Shown here one piece after another: positions 39,400 to 51,300 of a DNA stretch of 64,000 nucleotides. A program made the translations under genes and the position numbers. Numbering within the stretch: position 1 is the first letter of the stretch; each line of letters starts with the position of its first letter. This DNA comes from Chrysogorgia sp. JL179-B06. Its lineage: Eukaryota > Cnidaria > Anthozoa > Scleralcyonacea > Chrysogorgiidae. The stretch is from positions 1,069,001-1,133,000 of the forward strand of contig JAYKKM010000079.1 of NCBI GenBank assembly GCA_035772405.1. The letters are read 5' to 3'. The notes beneath the pieces were generated by a model. That model did no database searches. It was given only the letters and a program-made list of their open reading frames with translations, and had not been told where the DNA came from.

Positions 39400-42300
39400 A
39401 TGAGTGCTGCTGTGGTGGAAAATTGTACACAAGACTCGGATATCTTGTCGGAATCTACTCCATTGAGCGCTTCACCCAGAATATCGCCACCCGAAACAAA
39501 ACCTAACTCCAAAGGCAATAGTGGAGTTTCTTGTGCTTTAGCTTATATCGACGGGTCGAGTACTTCGTCTCCAGTTACGAAGAAGTTACTGCCAGCCATC
39601 AGATCTAAAAGTGATGGCCGCGAGTCATCTAGTGATAGTCAAATCAAAGGGATCTTGCAGAAAGATTTTATTCCTCTTGATATTCTGAACAGTTTAATTC
39701 AAATACCATCACCTCCATCAAGAGAGCAGTTGGGACCTCCGACAAAGTTTAAAAAGAGTTCTGTAGTCGAAGTAAGTCTGTGCCATGTGTTTAGTTTGTA
39801 ACATATGTAGTAGGCTTTGTCTTATAAAGAAACTGTAATTAGTTTTATAAGTAACATTAAGAATATATTGTTGTAAGAGCATTGAGACTATTGTATAATG
39901 CTCCTAATACGTCTTTATTATTATTATTATTATTATTATATACGGTAGTTTGTTTTTGTAAATTAAATACAGTATCATTACTGAATACTGGGGTTTGTTA
40001 TGCACTAGTCAATTGAAACTACTGACCACAGGGACTATGCAGGGATTTTAACATTTTTACAATGTTAAATATTGGTATTTTCCCCGCTACCGGTGGAATA
40101 TTGGCTGTTAAAGTTCCCGCCCCCGGTACTTTAAAATTTCCCAATGACTGAAGCAAATTGTGAAGGTTACGGAGTCAATTAATTAACCAATATTTAACAT
40201 GTAAAAATGTTAAAATCCCGCGTAGTCCCTGGGACCATGCACAATTCATCAGAGTGTAATGCATGGTTCAATTCTTGCTGTAACCATCCCCCCGCCCCCG
40301 GGCACACTCCTGGGGATTTGCAAATAGGATTTGCAAATTTTCTATTACTTAACTGCACTTTCTCTGCCTCCGTGCAAGTAAAAAAACACAATTCCCCACC
40401 CAGGGGACAAAATTGACAAAAACTAAAAACGTTTTTATATACATGCATGTACATTTCACAAGTTGTAAAGATCACAGGAATCAGCTTAGAAAGACTTTTC
40501 TCTTCCAACAAGTCAGTGCAACAAATGCGAAAGTTTTTCCAGAGAAAAATTGAAGAAACTGGTTGCTGTTCGACGCCATCTTTCGCCGCAACACCCTTTG
40601 CGTTCAGTTTTTATATTCCCGGCCCCACCCCCCGGGACCAGACGGTCAACAAAATTCCCCACTCCGGGAAGTCACGACCCACGTTTGCCCCGGGGGGGGG
40701 ATGGTAACAGCAAGAATTGAATCCATGCATAATACTAGTCGAAACCTCTTATTGAAATTGATATTATTTCATTTTCTCTCAGAAGCGAAACATCAGGAAG
40801 AGACCTGCCAATGTTTGGCACTTCAACAAAGGCCGTGACAAATTGAAACATCTTGTTGATAATCCACCTTGCTTGTGTGGGGCGGGAAGGTATTAAATAT
40901 TTTCTGTAACTTCGCATATTACTATAGTATATCTGCATGTTTATACAACAAGCCTTGGGCATTTTAGTGGTATAAACACATGTGTCAGACTGTCCTAGGC
41001 CTACAAATATTGGCTTACTTCAACCATTGGCATGGGCTAAACCCATGCCAAATATAACCCTAAAGGGCTAAACCCCCACCCCTGACTCCGTCAGGGAACC
41101 TTAGCCACCTTGTTGGGGAAAAATTAACAAAATTCGTTGGGGAACGAGCTGGAAGAAAAGTTTAAAAAAGTTTGTACGTATTTTGTTTTCATGGAATCGT
41201 AAAATGTTTTTTATAATATAACAAACGTTTCGCTTTAAAACAACGTCACAGGTAATCAACTTTCATCTCTGGCACAAATCTATCACCTCTGTGTTGTTTC
41301 GTGTGCTCACTGTCATCTAGTTTTTGCGTGAATATTATTGTTAGAGTTAGTTTTGTATACAGTAAGGAAATACTGACTATAAAATTATGATTTTCGCTGT
41401 TTTTTATTTTATTTTTGTTGTTCAAAAATGCAGGAAATAGCATTTCAGAGGCTTAGAAAATCAAAAATTCCTCGGGGGAACCCCCTAGAGGAGAATTACC
41501 ACTACATGTTAGCGGTTAGCCCCCCTGTTGGGGACGTTATCCCCTGCGTTGGGGAATTCCTGGCACCACCCCTGTTGGCATGGCCTTGGCGGCATGAGTG
41601 ACTTCTGTCGTGATACTGTAAATTTCCTACACATGTTGTCAAGCAATTACACTATTTGTTTTGTTTTGAGGATCACACAGCATTCTAATTTGGCCCTGGC
41701 CTAAATTTTGAAAAAAATACTCATAAATATTAATATTTAGAACATAATTGATTTACTGTATCCTGAGAAAATTTAAATGACCATTGTGTACTTCGATCTT
41801 ATTAGGAATGTTTTTTGTATTTCATGTTTTTAGAGATATTTCATTTCTTTACGATGCCTTGGTTGAAAAGACATCAGACCAGCATAAAGCTGCCAGTCAA
41901 AGTTTACCAACTGAACAGGGAATTGAAAATATAGCTCCAGTAAGTACTAGTTAAAAAATATGGGTTGGAAAAGGAGTTTAAACAAGAATTGAAAATAAAA
42001 TGGGAAATAATGAAATATTAGTTTGAAATTAATTTTATTGTTGGAATATGGAAGCAAGCATCAGAAAAATGATTACCAGTATATAAATATGAAAGAAATA
42101 GATTGAAGTAAATAATTTCTGAATCAACTTTCTTACAGGCATGAAGAACTTTTTCTCTTGCAATAAGTTTAATGTCTCTTTCCAGTTGATCTTGATAATT
42201 ATTATAGAAATAATGATTACAGTAAAACCCCAGCTCTTAACAGACATCTTTCTTAAGTGGATGTGACCCCTCTTGAGTGGGACACCCCTCTTGAGCAGGC

Positions 42301-45300
42301 ATATATGCCCATAACCTCAAAATGTTTTATTGTCTTGTTTGGAAGAACTTTTTTTGTGTGACGAAATTCCAGATATTTGCATATCAAACAAACTGATATA
42401 TCTCAAAAAGAAAGCGAAGAAGTGAAAATCTTCAAAAGAAGTTACTTTATCATTTTAAAAGTTCTTCCAAATAAGACAATAAAAAACTTTAAAAGGGGTT
42501 CAACTGTACATAAATAATAATATTATAATATATACGTATTAGGAGCATTCCACAAGTCTCAATGCTCTTACAATTAATAACAAGTCGGTGTTCCGTCACA
42601 CGCCGGCCTGTAGGCTACACCACCCCTTTGGATAGGTAGCTACTGTACCTGTAAAGTCGTTGGAAGGTCAAACTCATTTGGAGGGTTGCTGTTCCTGAAG
42701 GGATACCTCGGACAGGGGAATCATACCAGGGAGACGCCGCTAAGGCAACAACTGATCAGTTACTAAACAACAATTAAAAATCATACTAAATGAAAAACTG
42801 TCCTGTAGAAGAAAATGTTTCAACTGGCATTTAAATTGGCTAACAGTGTTCAAACATTTAATCTGTTGATGGTAAGGTGTTCCAAAGTTTTGGAGCTATG
42901 ATGGAAAAAGCTCTAGCTGTCACCATGGGCATTATGTGGCCATATTTGTCTAAAGCCTGGTTTCCATATGGTCGCTACGCTGTCTTTACAGTCGCGGAAG
43001 TGAAGCAGTGAAGCGTGTTTCTTTTGTCATAACAAAAGAAACACGCTTCACTGCTTCACTGCTTCACTTCTGCGACCGTAAAGACAGCGCAGCGACCATA
43101 TGGAAACCAGGCTTTAGGAACGATAAGTAAGTTCTTGTTTGATGACCTAGTTACAAGCATTCGCATTCGGGAATCAGCATTCGCATTCGGGAATCAGCAT
43201 TCGCATTCGGGAATTCGCATTCGCTGATTCAATAAAGAAATAGAACATTGGAACTATAACACATTAAAAATACATTCATAGTGATCAATGCCTTTATAGG
43301 ATTCATTGAAAAATATCTAAGAGAGGATTTGAAAGAGGCAAGACTAGGTTTCTTTTTAATTTCTGGTGGAAGACTATTCCAGAATTTTATAGCAGTGACC
43401 GTAAACGATGTACCTCCTTCATTTTTACGATTAAATTTAGGGCAGACTAAGTTATGCATTCCATCGCATTCCGTGTCTCGTTTGTCTACCATGGATTGAG
43501 TGGTTATTTAAGCGAACATCTATTTATTTTAATATCGTCATAGAAAGGTATCCATCCTAACTTAGCAAAATTATCAATTGACCTTGAGGAAGTATCATTT
43601 CCCAAAATTACACAAGCAGCTCTCTTTTGAAGACCAAATATCCTTTGTAAGTCTCCAGTAGAGCAACAGCTCCAAATCATGCTGCCGTACATCATCTGGC
43701 TTTATTACGGCATTATAATACAGCTTTCTCTCGGCATTATAAAACAGCTTTTTCTCTCTTATCGGTAAATATGCCCGTAATTTCTTAAGGAGACCAATTT
43801 GTTGGGAAAGTTTCTTTGGGAAAGATAGACAGGCAATCAGGAATATCTTGCTCATCATGCCTCATGATATTGTTATTTCAGAATGTTTCCCTGATCCCAA
43901 ACACCTTAGTTCCTTCAGAGTACCACTTAGTAAAGAACCCTGGTGTTCTTGGTTTGGAGTTTGCTGATGACACTCACACCACTCGCCTCAAGGAACATGA
44001 AGAACACCTGACCATATTCCCATCAATGAAACCCAGTGGCCGTCAGGAAGTTTTGAAACTGAAACACGCCTTTGAGGCCCTTCTTACTAGGGCAGGAGTC
44101 AACGATGATACCAAGGAACTCACCGGTCCAACCCAAATACATAACTTACTGGAGATTGTGAAGAAGGAACAGAATGTTTATAATATTATCTTTAATGAAC
44201 TGATACGACAGTGTACTGTTGAGTGTGCCGAAAGAGGGGAATTACTGGCCAATCTCCGAACGAAATACGCTCAATTACTTGATAGAATTCCAAGACAAGT
44301 TATGAGGTACAGTGTATATACATTGTATTATCATAATTATAATTGAAAATTATACATGTAAGTCAATTTTCAGAGTCAAGTAATGATGTGTTTCGTGTTT
44401 GCCTATATATACGTCTGGTTCATTACGTCATCGTTTGTTTGTGTCATAATTAGTGTGAGTGGGTGTTGCGTTAAGCGTGGGTGTATTGTTTGTCAGTAGG
44501 TCTATTGTTCGTTGGTGCGTGCGACCTACACCATACAAAAGACTGACACCATACAAAAGACTGACACCATACAAAAGACTTCTTGTACACCATACAAAAG
44601 ACTGACACCATACAAAAGACTTCTTGTACACCATACAAAAGACTGACACCATACAAAAGACTTCTTGTACACCATACAAAAGACTTCTTGTACACCATAC
44701 AAAAGACTTCTTGTACACCATACAAAAGACTGACACCATACAAAAGACTTGTTGTACACCATACAAAAGACTGACACCATACAAAAGACTTCTTGTACAC
44801 CATACAAAAGACTACACCATACAAAAGACTTCTTGTACACCATACAAAAGACTACACCATACAAAAGACTACACCATACAAAAGACTACACCATACAAAA
44901 GACTACACCATACAAAAGACTACACCATACAAAAGACTTCTTGTACACCATACAAAAGACTACACCATACAAAAGACTACACCATACAAAAGACTACACC
45001 ATACAAAAGACTACACCATACAAAAGACTACACCATACAAAAGACTACACCATACATAAGACTACACCATTCAAAAGACTACACCATACAAAAGACTACA
45101 CTATACAAAAGACTACACCATACAAAAGACTTCTTGTACACCATACAAAAGACTTGTGCACCATACAAAAGACTACACCATACAAAAGACTTCTTGTACA
45201 CCATACAAAAGACTGACACCATACAAAAGACTTCTTGTACACCATACAAAAGACTACACCATACAAAAGACTTCTTGTACACCATACAAAAGACTGACAC

Positions 45301-48300
45301 CATACAAAAGACTTCTTGTACACCATACAAAATACTTTTTTTGTCTTTTCATGTCTTTCCTTTTGTATGGTGTCGGTAGAAGTCTTTTGTGTGGTGTAGT
45401 CTTTTGTATGGTGTCGAACAAGTCTTTTGTATGGTGTCGGTCGCATCGCACGCACCAACGAACAAGAGACCTACCGACAACCAATACACCCGAGCTTAAC
45501 GCATGACGCAACACCCACTCACACTAGTTATAACACAAACAAACGATGACGTAATGAACCAGACGTATATATAGGCAAACCTGACAATCACGCTTTACTT
45601 GACTCTGAAGATGACCGCCGCTGAGGCCGTCGAAACGTCAGTCACCAACAATAGTCTTTCTCAAGACTACAACAACCTGGACGATCAACTTCACACATCT
45701 AACGATACTCCTAGGTTCAAACCATTTACTTTAAAGTCATTTATGTCCTTGAATTTATAACCTTTATAGTCTCCATCAAGAGGTGCTGGCCCAGAGAGCG
45801 TTGGATCGTCGTCTTACAGAGGAACTAGTAAGATTCAAGTCCTCTGTCTCAGCACTGACTAACGAGCTAGCTGTGGTGAAAGCTCATGACCACCAGGTGA
45901 CACAGCAAGCAATGCAGGTACAGCAAGAGCTACATGAAGCTTTAATGGAATCAGAAAAGAATGCGAACTTATTGGAAGAATACCACGAGTTGTATGAACT
46001 ACAGAGAAAGCGCCTCGAGACGTTTGTACGCACTCTGACAGAAGAGAGAGACTTATGGGGCAGTGCTGCTTATATACTGGCCTTAAAAGTAACCGACCAT
46101 TACAAGTTGAATGTTGCAAAGAGATTGCACTTGCACGAACGGGCTTGGTCAAAATTAGCGCGACATTTTAGTCTATGCCTTAGTCAGAAAGATAGCGAAC
46201 AGGTGAGTGTTGATTAGACAAGTTTAGTCTTCTGATGCATTTGCATATTAAAGGACCTGAAAAAGAACTCTGTCCATGTAGTAATTATTTTTATTTTGAA
46301 GTTGCAAGATGTGGTGACGAATTTTCAAACTTGGAAGGAATTAGCGGAAAAGTTTAATAACCACTTGAAGAAAGGGGAATTAAGTTTGAGAGATGGCCTT
46401 AGGAAGATGGTCGAGCAGTTGGAGAGGTGGAGAAAGGAATTCGAAAGAGTTGTGAGGTATTTTGTAACACCTTTGAAGAATACGCACGCCTCTCTCTCTC
46501 TCTCTCCTCCGCTGAGGCTTCTCTTTTGGCAGCGGGCAACAGGGGAGGTGAAGGCGCGGGAGGGCGGGAAGCGATGCGGGAAGCGGAGGCGCGCGAGAAA
46601 AAATGGGAAGGGGAAACGAAAGAAGCTTCTCTCCTCTCTTTCCTCTTTTCCGTCGTTCCCCGCGCACTTTAGTTCGCCACGCGTGCCTTCGCCTCGCTTG
46701 TTAGAGCATGCCTCTAGTTCTAAAAAGAAGAAAGAATGAAATTTTAATTCTCTTAGCGCCTATCTCTCGTTTGGGTATTTTACATATTCGTAATATTTGG
46801 GTCTTCCTGAGCAAAATCATAATATATCTTGTCAGCCGAAAATTTCATCTTCGTGGACTTTTTCGCTGTTAAAGTTATCGGATGTGATGTCACAAGAGGC
46901 ATTTTTGTGGCAAGTAACAAAAGAAAACTGGTTTGGAATGCCTCTTGTGACATCACATCCGGTAACTTTGACAGCGAAAAACTCCATGAAGATGAAATTT
47001 TCGGCTGACAATATATATTATGATTTTGCTCAGAAGACCCAAATATTACGGATAAAGGCATTTAGTATAATGTTTAGAAATGTTAATAGTTTTACGATAT
47101 CTGCTCTTGTATTCGAGAAATGTTTTTATTCGTTCCAGCAGGAAGAACAACAAACGCTTTTTGACAACCGTAGCATTGAACTTGTTACACACTTAACTAC
47201 AAACTGCATGCATTTTACCACAGTAGCCCGTATAGAAAGTCTTATTTCTTAACATCAGTTCACTTATTTCTCTAGTCCTAACGAGGGACGCGTCCAGCCG
47301 CCTGGAAAAAAACTCATTGAAGAACTATTGAACGACATGAGATGCTGGGAAGAGCTGTGCAACAAAGAAGCCGAGAGATTCGCTGGTGGTAATTTATTAT
47401 CGTGTCATGATCAACTGTATAAATTATACAAGAAAGTGGAAGCATGGACGGACGTAGCTGTCAAGGTACTTACTACTTTTTTAAATTATCAATTGTATAA
47501 CTTATAATACAAGAGGAAGCATGGACGGACATCGTTGTCAAGGTTAAAGCATCTCACTGGTCATCAGAAGGTTACAGGTTGTACACATATATGTAACCTT
47601 CACTCATCATCTTAATCCATGTAGCTCAATAGTTAGAGCATCTCACTGGTCATCAGAAGGTTACAGATTGTACACATATGTAACCTTCACTCATCATCTT
47701 AGTCCATGTAGCTCAATAGTTAGAGCATCTCACTAGTCATCAGAAGGTTACAGGTTGTACACATATGTAACCTTCACTCACCATCTTAGTTCATGTAGCT
47801 CAATGGTTAGTTCATCTCACTAGCCATCAGAAGGTTACAGGTTGTACACATATGTAACCTTCACTCATCATCTTAGTCCATGTAGCTCAATCGTTAGAGC
47901 ACCTCACTGGTCATCAGAAGGTTACAGGTTGTACACATATGTAACCTTCACTCACCATCTTAGTCCATGTAGCTCAATAGTTAGAACATCTCACTAGTCA
48001 TCAGAAGGTTACAGGTTGTACACATATGTAACCTTCACTCATCATCTTAGTCCATGTAGCTCAATCGTTAGAGCATCTCACTAGTCATCAGAAGGTTACA
48101 GGTTGTACACATATGTAACCTTCACTCATTATCTTAGTCCATGTAGCTCAATAGTTAGTTCATCTCATTGGTGATCAGAATCTCTTATAGTTCTGTTTAA
48201 CCTATTAATATAGGTTTTTAGACGACACCAGGACAATGGAGAAAATATTTCTTACAACGAAGAAATGACGAAAATTAACGAAGCGGTAGAAAGATTACAT

Positions 48301-51300
48301 CAGCAATTTCAAATTCGTGCGAGTGGCGAAAATGGTGTTGCGAAAGGACTCATTGATATGAGTAACCCAATGGAGTCTTGGTAAAACTATGGAAATCTTT
48401 CAGTTTTCTTTACTTTTCCTGTTTAACTTAAACAATAGCTAAAATAGGACGTGCATGGCCACCCATGGTCGTCCATATGAAAAGTGGCCGTCCAAAAATT
48501 CACTTATGTTCACTCAATGTTAACTTAACATTAAAAGCGAAAAGTTAAATCATATGCTATTTTTACAGTTGATCAGCAAACAGACTGAGGGGGAGGGAGA
48601 AATGACAGGTCCAATATCCAAGGGGATTAACTGAAAATAGATCGATGGGCCCGGAGTTGGGAACAAACTTGAGACCTTTCGCAAGAACAGATCTCTCGTG
48701 GTCAGATAAAGACCTGGGAGAGAGAGGACTTACATCCTGAGATGTCGTCATCAGTATGTTGTAAATTACTGGACATAGATTTAGAGCATGATTACTGATC
48801 GACGGTAAAAAAGGAAGCAAATAACTTACCATTTCGTGACGGAGACTTTGACGAAACTTCTTAAGGTTAGGCATGTCGCAGCGGTAGAATATCCGAGAGT
48901 AGTAAAAAAGTAGAGTGCTGCGTAGACAGGTAAACTGCCAAGAATTTAGTGACGAGATACTGACGTTTCGAGCGGAGCCCTTCATCAGAGTAAGACGAGA
49001 TGAAATAAAATAAATAGGGCTTATATATATATGCCAAAAGGGTGTCATAACTAGAAAGTAGCCAATCAAATGCACGGGAGATAAACAAACTAATAATTGA
49101 TGAGATGCGAAAAGTTAAATCATATGCTATTTTTACAGTTGATCAGCAAACAGACTGAGGTTAACAATCTGTATTAACATGGTCTGATATTACACAATAT
49201 CATATAACACAAGTGCCTGTATAACGAAGTTGATCTTGATTTCAATTTTAAATTCAATTATGATATACATATAACTATGACACTTGGCCGCGAAAATGTG
49301 ATTTCTATCTACCACGCGCTAAAACTAACTGGGTAAAACAAAAACTATCCTATCAAAGACTATAGCCGATTGGAACACTTTGCCAGATGAACAAAGAATG
49401 CCTTCCTCTTTCAAATTTTTCAAAACGAAACTTTAAAAGTTGATCGATATTTAAACGGAAAGATGAACTGCTTAAGTTTATTTTAATTTATTGTATTTTT
49501 GATAAGTGTATTATTAATTGTATGTAACTGCATTTTATAGGTTGTTTTTTGTTATGTTATATGCTATGCTATGTTATGTTATGTTATGTTATGTTATGTT
49601 ATGTTATGTTATGTTATTTTATGTTATATATTTTTAATGACGCAGGGCTCCTCTGAAAACCACTTCTGTGACGGGGACACTCTGATTAAAGATTGTTCAG
49701 TTATAATACTAATTACTAACTTCTGTTCTTGTTGTGTTCAGGTGCAATAAACTTACTTCGGTGGTGAATGGTGCAGAAGAAATGCTCGATCCAGAGTGGA
49801 TTCGACTTTCAGATCAAGTAGGCAACGAGTGGTTGGAGAATATGAAGGAGATTGTCGGTGTGATTGGTTCGTCAAGAAAGGAAGGGGGTGAGCAATGTGA
49901 TGAGGAAGAAGAACCAGAAAATGAAGAAGTTAACCTGGATGAACTGTGCAAAACAGGAAAGCTGTGGCTTACCAACATTACGAATGGAATTGAAAGTGAA
50001 GATGGGAAGCTGATGCAAATTGTGAGTGTGGAAAATTGTTATATATATTATTTATATATATATGTGTGTTGTTACGAACATTTTCACAGCTCCAAACTAC
50101 TAATAAAAAGTTGTTATTTTTCCTCTTATATTAAATGTATAGACTTTTCTCATGTGCTTAAAACAAGACGCGCGACAACAGATTTAATGTGAACAATCGC
50201 TATTTAGCGCTATTCAAAAAGATGACTCATTTTGCGGAAACCTTTCTATAAAACAAGTGAGATCTGTGAGAGAACGACAAATCGCAAGACAAAGGATGTC
50301 TAATTCTCAACTGTCGAAATACTTTGAAATGGATGTGAATAGATCTCACTCCTTGGACTTCGGTTAAAAGCAAAGTGTCACTGTGTCAAAATTTACACAG
50401 CTCATTGTAGTTGCCAGTCGACAGTGCCATACTGAAGTCAATTAGTCAACACGTTTTCTTGAGTTCATTATTTTATTATCTCTGTTCTGTGCTCATCATG
50501 CCTAATGCTCGAAGTGCCGTTTGGAGTTATTTCAAGAAAGGCAACACTGATACTGATCCCGATTCTATATGTCAACTGTACAAGAAGGCCGTTAAGAACA
50601 AGGAGGCATCTTAAATTTATCACGCTTAGACTTTTTCAGTCTATGGCCAGCATTGTATGAATGCGCGCAACTGCTATTTATAACATTTTGTGCTGTTTGA
50701 CAACTTTACGTACCAAAAAAACGTTTGAGTTTCGCGAAAATTTGATCTGTTAAAATACCTGTATATTCGATATAACCGGGTTTTTCTTTCGTTGTCGGTA
50801 TCGGTTTTTTCCAATACCACATCAGCCTAGTCTTTTGTTGCTTACACCAATGCGTAAGTAAAGTTATAATTATTATTTAGGTTAGTGATCTTCACTCCAC
50901 TGTCCTACGTTGGATGATCACCGTGTTACTTCGACTAGCTCCTGATGTTCAAGACGATGATCTCATTGAGATTACTACCGAGGAAGACCTCAAGGGTTCT
51001 TTGGGAGGGGGTGAAATCCTCCTGGAATCTACCTCGCACGAGATCAAAACCCGGGCCGGCCACTTGGCGCAGGACTTGCGTCAGTATTCGCAAACAATCA
51101 AGAACTGTTGCTCGAATTTCGTAATGGAGTCGATGTTGGAGAAGAAGGATCGATACGAAGATGATGCCGAGGTTGAATATCATGATCTGAAGAAACTGTC
51201 AACGGAGTGTGAGGGATGGATTAGAACTTCGGAATTACTTGTTAAACAGGTTTTAGGGGAAATGCCAATAGAAGGCATTGAACTAAGTCCACTAACCGCG

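Noticed and set aside
44428..45506. Several long ORFs (up to 251 codons) on both strands through the satellite
   Set aside because: They are simple translations of the ACACCATACAAAAGACT repeat (recurring 'TIQKTTPYKRLHH' and 'YGVQEVFCM') and have no non-repeat content.
46296..46739. Extension of AXDND1 exon 6 to the stop at 46739
   Set aside because: A good donor (GAG|GTATTT) at 46456 joins exon 7 in frame; the extension is low-complexity GC-rich sequence.
47543..48180. CRISPR-like array
   Set aside because: There are no distinct spacers: the whole 87 bp repeats, and the setting is an animal intron.
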